Assembly: GCA_946998935.1 (NCBI GenBank)
Contig: CAMQBE010000030.1
Location: 1-6,834, forward strand
Direction: 5' to 3'
DNA from: an uncultured Mycoplasma sp.
GTDB taxonomy: Bacteria > Bacillota_I > Bacilli_A > Mycoplasmatales > Metamycoplasmataceae
DNA: 6,834 nucleotides
In this document: piece after piece, positions 1 through 6,834 of the stretch
How positions within the stretch are numbered: position 1 is the stretch's first letter
How the letters are laid out: the number at the start of each line of letters is the position of its first letter
Notes under the pieces: model-generated
Database searches by the model: none
What the model was told of the DNA's origin: nothing
The model's input: the letters and a program-made list of their open reading frames with translations, nothing else
Made by a program: the position numbers and the translations under genes

Positions 1-55
1 ACAAAGCAATGTGAAATTGGCTCACAGGAAATATATAGGTTAGGACGGTTACGTT

Positions 56-151
56 ATGGGCAATTGGAAAACTTGTACCATAGGCAATTTGGGTGATGTA
101 ATAGGCGGTGCGACCAATTGAATACTTAAATTTAATATATATTTAGTATAG
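56..151 (+). pseudogene. truncated 5' end of an hsdS-like type I restriction specificity gene
   Basis: With TGA as Trp this frame reads MGNWKTCTIGNLGDVIGGAT and then changes character to NWILKFNIYLV before a TAG stop. The first 20 residues match the usual opening of an HsdS target-recognition domain, where a Trp is followed by a short strand, then LG-D/N-hydrophobic, then GG-x-T, normally continuing P-S-T. HsdS subunits choose the DNA site for type I restriction-modification complexes. Here the resemblance stops at GGAT (about position 118), so only about 5% of a normal ~400-residue protein is present and it cannot work. The start is framed by an in-frame TAG at 41-43, with a purine-rich AGGA at 42-45 lying ten bases before the ATG. 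The stretch is GC-richer than its surroundings. In mycoplasmas hsdS copies are often shuffled by site-specific inversion, so this may be a leftover or silent end of such a locus. The match is short and rests on recognition by eye. Confidence 0.5.
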
Positions 152-178
152 CAAAAAGCTAGTTGAAAGTCAGGCAAA

Positions 179-976
179 ATGAAAAGCTATCAAAAAATTG
201 GTTTAAGAAAAAGCCATGAATATGAATCGGAATTTGATAACAAAAAAGTTGAAAAATACGTTAATTATCTTGTTAAATGAATGCAAGAAAAAGTCCAAAA
301 TGCCCGCGCAAAAGGTATTGTTGTAGGCATCTCTGGCGGTATTGATTCAGCTGTTGTTTTTGCTTTAGCTAAACGTGCTTTTGGACTAAATGCACATGGC
401 TTAATTATGCCTATCGACGATATGTCTTTTGATATGCCACATATTAAAAAACTTGAAGCCAAAATGCAAACTAACTTCAAGATTATCGATTTAAAAGAAG
501 CCTTTCTAGCTTTAAGCCAAAAGGTGCCAGACTTGAATAACAAAATGGCAATTAGTAATATTAAACCAAGATTAAGAATGACAACTCTTTATGCTTATGC
601 ACAAAATAATAACTTGTTAGTTAGCGGCACAGATAATAGAGACGAATATTATATTGGTTACTTTACTAAATGAGGTGATGGCGGAGTAGATATTTTACCT
701 ACAACAAAATTACTTAAATCTGAAGTTAGAGCCATTGCAAAATATTTAGATATTCCAGAAGAAATTATTAATAAAAAACCTTCTGCGGGTTTATGAGAAG
801 GTCAAAACGATGAGGATGAACTTGGCTTTAGTTACCAAGAATTAGATAATTTCTTACTAGGAAATAAAAATCAAGTTAGTGCAAAAAGTTTAGATAGAAT
901 TAAACACATGCACAAGATCTCTCAACACAAAAGAGATAAAATTTATCAACCATTAGAAATAGAAAAAATAATTTAA
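179..976 (+). CDS. nadE: NH3-dependent NAD(+) synthetase
   Basis: Converts nicotinate adenine dinucleotide to NAD with ATP and ammonia, the last step of NAD synthesis, in the cytosol. The protein is 265 residues, the normal size for the stand-alone ammonia-dependent form; the glutaminase (nitrilase) domain of the longer enzymes is absent. Visible motifs are the PP-loop SGGIDSA at 52-58, the NIKPRLRM helix at 127-134, the GTDNRDE segment from 150 leading to FTKWGDGG at 162-169, and the PSAGLWEGQ-DEDELG signature at 201-216. Three TGA codons encode Trp 34, 165 and 206, so a standard-code reading would break the gene into pieces. The ATG at 179 is the first after an in-frame TAG at 149 and has only a weak Shine-Dalgarno sequence (CAGG at 171-174). 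A possible AT-rich promoter lies at about 118-149 but no convincing -35/-10 pair was found. It is the first gene of a run with yebC, whose ribosome site overlaps its stop codon. Confidence 0.96.
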
Positions 977-980
977 GGAG
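975..980 (+). promoter_or_regulatory. strong Shine-Dalgarno site of yebC, overlapping the nadE stop
   Basis: AAGGAG sits six bases before the yebC ATG at 987 and shares two bases with the nadE TAA (974-976). It is the only near-perfect Shine-Dalgarno sequence in the window; the other genes have weak ones or none. The overlap implies one transcript for nadE and yebC and probably coupled translation. It also fixes the yebC start at 987, rather than at the internal ATG at 1068 that follows the TGA-encoded Trp. Confidence 0.8.
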
Positions 981-986
981 ACTATT

Positions 987-1727
987 ATGTCAGGACACTC
1001 ACACTGAGCAGGTATCAAACACAAAAAAGGTGCTAATGATGCCGCAAGAGGAAAAATTTTCCAAAAAATGTTTAAAGAAATTTATGTAGCAGCTACTTCA
1101 GCTGGTGGACCAGATCCAGATGCTAACCCATCATTAAGATTAGCTATTGCTAAAGCTAAAGCTAAAAGTATGCCTAAGGTTAATATTGAAAGAGCATTAG
1201 CTAAAGCTAAAGGTGATGGCAAAGATGGAGCACACTACCAAGAAACTTTATTCAATGCCACAATTAGTGGCGGTGCAACATTTTTAGTTGTTACATTAAG
1301 CGATAATATCAATAGAACAACCAGCAGCATGAAGGCTTTATTCAACCATCAAAACGCTACTTTAGGTAAAACTGGCCAAGTGCCATTTGTATTCGACCAT
1401 AAAGGTGTTTTAGAGATTGCTAAAGATAAAACAACAGAAGACGAATTAACAATGGTAGCTTTAGATAATGGAGCAGAAGATTTAGAAGTAACAGAAGAAA
1501 GTTACATTGTTACTACAGCTCCAGAAAACTTTGCACAATGTAAAAGTGCAATTGAAAACCAATTAAAAATAAGTGAATTTGAACAATGCGAAGTTACATA
1601 TATTCCAAATTCAACTGTCGCTTTTGATAAAGCTAAAAGCGAAAAAATTCAAGAATTTATTGAAAAACTTGAAGATGATGATGATGTTCAAGAAGTCTTT
1701 CACAATATTGAATTAGACGAAGAATAA
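987..1727 (+). CDS. yebC: YebC/PmpR/TACO1 family protein
   Basis: A 246-residue member of the universally conserved YebC family, usually about 240-250 residues. The N-terminus MSGHSHWAGIKHKKGANDA, followed by RGKIFQK, is the family signature, and the family segments PDPDANPSLRLAI (about 42-54) and MPKVNIERA (about 61-69) are both present. Trp7 is encoded by TGA. The middle carries the usual ISGGATFLVV and GSMAF-like regions (here GQVPFVFDHKG), and the end is very acidic (LEDDDDVQEV). Members were long annotated as transcriptional regulators (PmpR type), while more recent work on YebC and mitochondrial TACO1 places them on the ribosome, helping translation through difficult sequences such as proline runs. 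Which role applies here cannot be told from sequence. It lies ten bases after nadE with a strong Shine-Dalgarno site and 36 bp before the ZIP gene, with no terminator between them. Confidence 0.95.
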
Positions 1728-1763
1728 TTATCATTTATTCTTGTAGAAAGTAAAGTTTAATTA

Positions 1764-2807
1764 ATGGCAAAATTTTTAGAAGCTTTATACCAATGCGCAC
1801 CTAATGGTGAAAGTGCGCCTTATATACAAAAATTATTATTTGTACTAATAGCATCAGGTATTTTACTTTTAATACCTTTATTAATTGCCACAATTTTCCC
1901 GATTTTTAAAGAGAAGTTAAGCCAAAAAGGTACAGTAATTCTTTATGCTTTCGTAACTGGATTCTTTTTAACAATGGCAATGTTTGGTTTCTTACGTGAA
2001 TCGTTAGAAACAAGTAGCCTAAGTGCTCAATCAATACCCGGTATAAAAAAATGACAAATATATGGTTGAAACATCTTGCTTGTTGGTGGGGGACTAATTA
2101 TAGGACTATTATTAGCTTGAGGAATTAGGTCAATTGTAGTTTATACATCTAAGAAAAAAATTAAAGAAAACACACAAGCAAGCGTTTTTATTCATACTCA
2201 TGATTTTAACCATGAACACCATTTAGATAATGGTGAAGATCATGTAGATGCTGAGCATGAAGTAGCTCCTAGCCACGAAATGCATATTGAACAAAATAAT
2301 GTTAATAATAATCCAAAAACAAAAGTTGTTGCTTTATTACTGCTACTAACTCATAGAATACCTGAAGGATTTATTATTGGTTATACATTGAATAATATTA
2401 TTGCTACACAATCATTCCAAGCATTATCGTTAGCTTTCATTCTTTCATTTATTATGCACTTAATACCTGAAGAAATTGTTTTCTACTATCGCCAAAGAGA
2501 AATGGGAATTGGTCGTTGAAAAGCTATGGGTATTTCAATAGGTTGTTTATGCTTATTTATTCCAATGATGTTCCTTGGTATATACCTTGGAGAATATCTG
2601 GGAGATTGACACGCACGCGCATTAATTGAGTCTATGATTGCAGGTATATTTATCTTCACATCTATTATTGAATTTTTACCTGAATTCTATCATGCCCACC
2701 ATGACAAAAAATTATTCAAAACTGTTTTAGTAGTATTCATGGTTGGCGTAGCATTAAGCGTTATAGTATTGTGCTTCCATCAACATGGAGTTCAATGAGG
2801 ACAATAA
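1764..2807 (+). CDS. ZIP family divalent metal (zinc/iron) permease
   Basis: A 347-residue membrane protein with about eight hydrophobic segments (roughly 22-46, 58-77, 101-127, 186-212, 217-240, 252-274, 286-305 and 317-338), the ZIP topology. The two metal-site helices are recognisable: HRIPEG at 197-202 (TM4) and HLIPEE at 232-237 (TM5). Between TM3 and TM4 lies a hydrophilic loop (about 128-185) rich in His and acidic residues (HTHDFNHEHHLD, later EDHVDAEHE), as in many ZIP proteins, where such loops bind or sense zinc. The protein probably imports zinc or another divalent cation across the only membrane of the cell. Compared with canonical HN-x-PEG motifs, the residue after each His is Arg198 and Leu233 instead of a metal ligand, so the second metal site is probably lost. 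An in-frame TAA at 1758 makes ATG 1764 the first possible start; the Shine-Dalgarno sequence is weak. Several Trp are TGA codons. Third gene of the run, closed by a hairpin terminator just after its stop. Confidence 0.88.
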
Positions 2808-2833
2808 AAAATTAGAGCCACGGCTCTTTTTTT
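2806..2833. terminator. bidirectional intrinsic terminator
   Basis: AGAGC (2814-2818), loop CACG, GCTCT (2823-2827), followed by seven T residues (2827-2833). On the other side six A residues (2806-2811) give a U-tract on the minus strand. The hairpin begins right after the ZIP stop codon and is 80 bp past the end of the convergent glycosyltransferase, so it can serve both transcripts. Confidence 0.75.
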
Positions 2834-2914
2834 ATATTTAACTGCATAATAGAAGAATATAAAAAACTTCCTATGTATAAAACTTTGAACAATAGAAAGT
2901 AATTTGTTTAACTG

Positions 2915-4234
2915 TTAACGTAATTTAGCTGAAGTTCTTTCTTTAGGGGTGTTTACAAAATTCATATTCATATTTTTCTTAGCTTTTATAGAAATAAAGA
3001 CATTTAAAAACATGAAGATTGGGTATGAGAACAAAGCTACAAACTTGTCTTTTGCTTTGAATCTCTTAAGTTTTTTAGCTTGTCTGATATATGTAAATAA
3101 ACACATAAATCAAGCTGTTAGATAATAATAGACAAACATTAATGGAACTACCAAAACACCTAACATGTTAAAGAATGTAGGCCCGTGATCAACATACACC
3201 AATTTTAGTGATGAAGTAATTGTGATAGCAATATTTAAAACTAACAATAAGAAGAACCAAAAGTAGGCAGGTGTTGTAATAACTCAGAAATCTAAATGAG
3301 CAAACTTTTTAGTAGGTAAATCAGGCTTAAAGAAATCCTTAACTATTTTCTTATTTTCGGCTTTTTTTAGTTTATAGTTACCAACTGTTCATCTAGTTCT
3401 TTGATTATAAGAAACATTAAATTTAGTTGGTTGTAAGTCATAGAAAACTGCCTGATCAACATGCGCTCCTTTTCATTTTTTGCAAAGAGCATCATATGAG
3501 AACTCAGTATCGTGTACCATTGATGTATAATCACCTCAATAATTATTTTTCTCTAATAAACTTCATCTAATCATAAAACCTGCGCCAGTTACTGGATAAG
3601 GTATACCAAGCATTCTACGAGATAATTGTAAGTGTGAAGTATTCCATAAGAATTGAATTGAATTGCACGCTGAAATTCAGTTATCAGAGAAGTTTTCAGT
3701 ATCTCTAAAAGAAGTTAAATAATCATATTGTTTTGGATCGTTAAAGGCGTCGTTCATTTTCTTTAATCAATCTTTTGCGACAATATTGTCGGCATCAAAT
3801 CAGCAATATGAATCAAATTCACCAGGATACATTTCATTTATTTTTACTAGTAATTCGTGAACAGCAAAATTTGGCCCAATTAAAGTCTTGTTAAATCTTT
3901 CATAAACAAAATCTGCTCCCATTTCACGAGCTACTTTTGCTGTATCGTCAGTACAGTTGTCAGCTACAACAAATATTTTGTATTTGTCTCTTGGGTAGTC
4001 TAATTCTAATAATGACTTAATTAATTCGCCAACTATGTGTTGCTCGTTATGAGCTGGTATAACAATAGCATGTCTATTGTATTTGTTAGTTGGTTTTCAT
4101 TTTTTATAAGGCATAAATAAAGCTAAAAATGTTCCAATAATATTGTTAAAAAATATTATTCAAATTAATATGCTTATTGCCAAAACCGTATAGTTAACTA
4201 TATCAGTAGCTAAATTAATTTTTTGTGGATCCAT
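2915..4234 (-). CDS. processive membrane glycosyltransferase, family 2 (polysaccharide synthase)
   Basis: A 439-residue enzyme built like bacterial polysaccharide synthases (hyaluronan, poly-GlcNAc or beta-glucan synthase type). One long hydrophobic stretch at about 13-41 precedes a GT-A domain starting HAIVIPAHNE at 55-64. Catalytic landmarks are Asp92 in VVADNC, the DAD motif at 147-149, GAGF at 217-220, HDTE at 241-244 (the acidic acceptor-activating motif) and QRTRW at 278-282, the Q-x-x-R-W hallmark of processive enzymes. Three further membrane segments follow at about 315-340, 353-381 and 397-416. Such proteins join sugars from nucleotide donors on the inner face and pass the chain through the membrane. 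In mycoplasmas, synthases of this kind make secreted or capsular homopolymers (beta-glucan or galactan). The sugar here is unknown; the nearby glf makes galactofuranose a candidate. ATG 4234 is the first start after an in-frame TAG; AGGA sequences upstream are poorly spaced. Many Trp are TGA, though TGG also occurs. It follows the soluble transferase by 113 bp. Confidence 0.9.
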
Positions 4235-4286
4235 GTTCCTATTCCATCCTATCTATATTTAGTCTTAGTAATAATTTATAGTTGAA

Positions 4287-4314
4287 ATAATACACCAAAA
4301 GCACTTTTTGTAAA
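4287..4314 (-). promoter_or_regulatory. candidate sigma-70-type promoter of the membrane synthase
   Basis: Read on the minus strand, TTTACA (4314-4309) and TATTAT (4292-4287) are separated by 16 bases, close to the consensus layout. The predicted start of transcription would give a leader of about 45 bases before ATG 4234. The site lies in the 113-bp gap between the two glycosyltransferase genes, so the synthase may be transcribed independently of the upstream gene. In AT-rich DNA such matches can arise by chance. Confidence 0.4.
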
Positions 4315-4347
4315 AGACAAAACACAAAAACCGCCCTGTTACTATTT

Positions 4348-5289
4348 TTAATTTGATTTAACTTCAAACATATTTTTGCTTTCAACTCATTCTAAGCACT
4401 TTAACTTTAAGGCTTTCTTAATGCAATAATTCATTACTGTTTTATAAAATAAAGATGATTTTTTCATTTCATTTAAATAATCACTTTTGTTAATTTTTAA
4501 AACACAGCCACTAGTTTTTAATTTTTGAACATAGTTAGGTAATGACAACCTAAAAATAAAAGTGTATCCTTTATTTATTTTTTCTAATTCATCAAACAAA
4601 GTTTTTTCATCTGCTATTCTTTTAGCATTTCACTCAGAACTCATTGTGTTTCCAGGTCTACTATATCAATACACGGAAACAGATCTACTGCTTAATTTAA
4701 TAGATTGAGCTTTCTCAATTAATTGTATGTACATTGGATAATCTTGATAAGATGCCTTTTCAACTAAATCACTTGTTTCATAGAATAATTCGGTTTTAAA
4801 TACTATGCCACAAGGAACCAACATAGGGATTATAGGTTTATTAGATTTTTTAGATAATAAATTTGGGTCAATATTAATTCTTAGGTTTTTGTGATAAATG
4901 ACCGTTAAATTAAAAGCAATTAAATCAAAATCTTTTTTTCTTGTTATTTGAATTAGTGCATTAACAAAGTTTTTTTTAATTCAATCATCACCATCTAAAA
5001 CAAAAGCATATTTTGAGTTAACAAGCTTATTGTGTTTTACATAATTTATAACTGAACCTCAATTGCCATTTCCCTTGTTATGCAAATACAAATTTTTATG
5101 GGCTTTTTGCAACTCATTTATTTTGCTTATTATTTGATCGCTAGAGCCGTCATTAACTACTAGAATATCTAAATATTTTTCATTGTTCTTATTCGCGAAT
5201 ATAGATGATAATGCTTTATCTATGTATTTACACATGTTATAAGCAGGAATAATAACTGTACAAAGTTTAGTTTCAGCCATTTGTCTCAT
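4348..5289 (-). CDS. soluble family 2 glycosyltransferase
   Basis: A 313-residue protein with a GT-A fold at the N-terminus and no membrane segment. The family 2 landmarks are TVIIPAYN at 11-18, VVNDGSSD at 44-51 (donor nucleotide binding) and LDGDDW at 98-103 (the DxD metal-binding motif), with GNGNWGSVINY at 73-83 between them. QDYP at 182-185 may hold the place of the acidic catalytic motif. The C-terminal third is basic and Lys-rich, without recognisable motifs, and could bind the membrane or an acceptor. It would transfer one sugar from a nucleotide donor, and its partners suggest work on a surface glycan or glycolipid; donor and acceptor are unknown. Two starts are possible, ATG 5289 and ATG 5280; neither has a convincing Shine-Dalgarno sequence. 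5289 is taken as the first after an in-frame stop, 5280 being equally sensible. It diverges from glf across 57 bp, and the membrane synthase lies downstream on the same strand. A possible -10 (TATAAA) is at 5309-5304. Confidence 0.88.
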
Positions 5290-5331
5290 TTCTTATTCAT
5301 TATTTTATATCAATTAAACTTAATTATTATT

Positions 5332-5337
5332 TATAAT
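5332..5337 (+). promoter_or_regulatory. -10 element of glf, implying a leaderless or nearly leaderless mRNA
   Basis: A perfect TATAAT ends nine bases before the glf ATG at 5347, so transcription would begin within a few bases of the start codon. There is no Shine-Dalgarno sequence before that ATG, which fits. No good -35 hexamer is visible at the proper distance (ATCAAT at 5309-5314 is poor). The 57-bp gap also has to hold the promoter of the divergent glycosyltransferase. Confidence 0.4.
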
Positions 5338-5346
5338 TTGCCCATT

Positions 5347-6519
5347 ATGAAAATAATCAAACAACTACCTAAAACGCTAGAAAAATACAACTACATTTTT
5401 ATCGGCTCTGGCTTGAGCGCTGCTGTTATAGCTTCACAATTAGCATCTAATAACAAAATTTTAATTATTGAAAAAAGAAATAACATTGGAGGAAATATTT
5501 ATGATTATGACAAAAATGGTATCTTAGTCCATAAATATGGTCCCCATATTTTCCATACTAATAATGAAGATGTTTACAAATTTATTAGTAAATATACAAA
5601 ATTCAACAATTTCAAAAATATAGTCAATGCACAAATTGGAGATAAATTAATTCCCTTGCCTATAAACCAAGTTTCTTTAAAAACCTTGTTTCCAAATAAA
5701 GCTGATGATTTTATTAAATATTTAAAAGCTAAGTTTTCTAACAGAGATAAAGTTACAATTTTAGAACTATCAACTATAGATAAATATCAAGAAATTTTTA
5801 AAGAAATTTATCAAAGAGTTTTTGTTAGCTATACTATTAAAATGTGAAACAAAAAGGTTGAAGAATTAGATGTTTCAGTCTTTAGCCGTGTACCTATTTA
5901 TTTGAACAGCTATGAAGGTTATTTCACTGACAAGTATGAGGGGATGCCAATAAACGGTTTTACAAGCATTATTGAATCCTTACTCAAAAGCAATAATATA
6001 GATGTAATTTTAAACACAAATGCATTAGAATATTTTAATTTTAAAAATAACGAAATATACTATAAAGAAGCTAAATTAGATAAAACACTATTCAGTTCAG
6101 CACCTATTGATGAAATGTTTAATTTTAAGTTTGGTGAACTACCTTATAGATCTTTAAATATTGCCTTTGAAACATTAAATACAAAGCATCTACAAAAAAC
6201 TGCTGTCGTTAACTATCCTGAAGATCCAAAAATGACACGTATAAGTGAATATAAAAATTTCAACCCAGAAAGACATAATGAAGCTGACACTATAATTTCC
6301 AAAGAATACCCTGGGCAATACGATAAAAAAAGCAAGTTATTTAATGAACCATATTATCCAATCCCCAATGATGAATCAAGACAAAAATATAATAGATATC
6401 TTGAATTAGCTAAATCAACTAAAAATCTAGAACTTATTGGGCGTTTAGCAAACTACAAATATATTAACATGGACCAAGCTATAAAAGAAGCCTTGGAAAT
6501 AGTTAAAAAATACAAATAA
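5347..6519 (+). CDS. glf: UDP-galactopyranose mutase
   Basis: Interconverts UDP-galactopyranose and UDP-galactofuranose using reduced FAD, supplying the only known donor for galactofuranose in bacterial glycans; cytosolic. At 390 residues it is full length for the family. It shows the FAD-binding GSGLSA at 20-25, the IEKRNNIGGN segment at 41-50, GPHIFHTN at 65-72 with the conserved His next to the flavin, YTIKMW at 162-167 (Trp167 is a TGA codon), SRVP at 180-183 and YEGMPINGF at 197-205. Further on are SAPIDEMF at 251-258, YRSL at 267-270, MTRISEYK at 296-303, PYYPIP at 335-340 and the C-terminal GRLANYKY at 365-372 followed by MDQAI. The arginines and tyrosines expected around the substrate diphosphate are therefore present. 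Reading can extend in frame to a TTG at 5281, but the family N-terminus starts near residue 15, so ATG 5347 is preferred although it lacks a Shine-Dalgarno sequence. The enzyme presumably feeds the two divergent glycosyltransferases. Confidence 0.96.
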
Positions 6520-6545
6520 TGCAAAGCATAAAAGCCTTGCATTTC
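6519..6545. terminator. hairpin between convergent glf and msrA
   Basis: ATGCAAAGC (6519-6527) pairs with GCCTTGCAT (6534-6542) with one A-C mismatch around a loop ATAAAA. It starts on the last base of the glf stop and ends just before the msrA stop, filling the whole gap between the two genes. The plus-strand T-run is only three bases. On the minus strand the hairpin is followed by a T-rich stretch lying inside the end of glf, so it may serve msrA better than glf. Confidence 0.5.
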
Positions 6546-6834
6546 TACATCTTTATGTGACAATAACCATTAGGGTTTTTGTCTAAATAATCTTGATGAT
6601 ATTCTTCAGCATGATAAAAGTTTTTTAGCCTCAAAACTTCGGTTAATATTGGTTTGGAATAATTACTTGCTATTGACTTTAAATATTGTTCAATTATTTC
6701 TTTATCTGCTTCATCTACATAATAAACACCACTACGGTATTGGCTTCCATAGTCTTCACCTTGGTGATTATAAGCAGCTGGATCAATAACTGCCATAATT
6801 TTTTCTAGTAATTCAACTAAAGAAACTTTAGTTT
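6545..6834 (-). CDS. msrA: peptide methionine-S-sulfoxide reductase, C-terminal part (cut by window edge)
   Basis: Repairs oxidised methionine (S-sulfoxide) in proteins or free methionine. The last 96 residues are visible; the frame stays open to the right edge, so the true start and the catalytic Cys motif near the N-terminus lie outside the window. Recognisable MsrA features are TKVSLVELLEKI, then VIDPAAYNHQGEDYGSQYRS (the DP-x-x-x-N-x-QG-x-D-x-G-x-QYRS signature), the VYYVDEADKE strand and turn, and LKNFYHAEEYHQDYL. The protein ends NPNGYCHIKM, without the Gly-rich tail and extra cysteines of the E. coli enzyme. The shorter reading that starts at the ATG at 6796 lies inside the gene and is not its beginning. 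Convergent with glf. Oxidative repair makes sense in a mycoplasma producing hydrogen peroxide, but there is no functional link to the polysaccharide genes visible here. Confidence 0.93.
   Translation of the reverse strand, partial: TKVSLVELLEKIMAVIDPAAYNHQGEDYGSQYRSGVYYVDEADKEIIEQYLKSIASNYSKPILTEVLRLKNFYHAEEYHQDYLDKNPNGYCHIKM

Noticed and set aside
61..120. Seven-base inverted repeat CAATTGG (61-67) and CCAATTG (114-120)
   Set aside because: Too short and too far apart for a hairpin, with no extension on either side; CAATTG is itself palindromic. Not enough to call a recombination site.
1..123. Open minus-strand frame (hydrophobic, reading ...ITQIAYGTSFPIAHNV...) and an open plus frame 1 across the same bases
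   Set aside because: Neither has a start with a ribosome site or a known family likeness, whereas plus frame 2 gives the HsdS-like opening. The other frames are probably open by chance in this GC-richer stretch.
265..543. Minus-strand open frame of 92 codons opposite nadE
   Set aside because: It lies wholly antisense to the conserved PP-loop region of nadE, has no recognisable domain and no ribosome site; a shadow frame.
671..673. Apparent stop codons (TGA) inside nadE, the ZIP gene, the transferases and glf, as if they were broken genes
   Set aside because: Each TGA sits in frame at a plausible or conserved Trp and the protein family continues unbroken on both sides; this is the mycoplasma code, not pseudogenes.
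4301..4350. Terminator between the two minus-strand transferase genes
   Set aside because: Only very weak hairpins (AACA/TGTT and CAAAA/TTTTG) can be drawn, so no terminator is called and readthrough is expected.
5281..5346. N-terminal extension of glf from a TTG at 5281
   Set aside because: The extra 22 residues are hydrophobic and lie upstream of the normal family N-terminus. They cover the promoter gap and overlap the start of the divergent gene.

Overview
The window comes from a mollicute that reads UGA as tryptophan, most likely a Mycoplasma (Mycoplasmopsis/Metamycoplasma-type) species. All the long genes read through cleanly only when TGA is Trp, and in several of them TGA falls at conserved Trp positions (YebC W7, the nadE PSAGLW motif, the Glf YT-K-x-W motif). 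The DNA is AT-rich, intergenic gaps are short and two terminators are hairpins. The species cannot be fixed from sequence reading alone.

Bases 1-178. A short, somewhat GC-richer stretch (about 42% over the first 120 bases) carries what looks like only the first ~20 residues of a type I restriction specificity subunit (HsdS), cut off abruptly at about position 118. Nothing else is assigned in 1-55.

Bases 179-2833, plus strand. A compact three-gene run: nadE (ammonia-dependent NAD synthetase), a YebC/TACO1-family protein, and a ZIP-family divalent metal permease with a His-rich cytoplasmic loop and an altered metal site. A hairpin with U-tracts on both sides ends this unit and probably also ends the convergent unit that follows.

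Bases 2834-6545. A surface-polysaccharide locus. Two family 2 glycosyltransferases lie on the minus strand: a soluble enzyme (4348-5289) and, downstream of it, a membrane-embedded processive synthase (2915-4234) with its own candidate promoter. Diverging from them across 57 bp is glf, UDP-galactopyranose mutase, which makes UDP-galactofuranose. Together they suggest a Galf-containing or Galf-linked exopolysaccharide or glycolipid made at the membrane of a wall-less cell: Glf supplies the donor, the soluble transferase may prime or decorate, and the membrane synthase polymerises and extrudes. This division of labour is inference; the enzyme families are clear.

Bases 6545-6834. The C-terminal half of msrA (peptide methionine-S-sulfoxide reductase), minus strand, running off the right edge and convergent with glf across a hairpin of about 24 bp.
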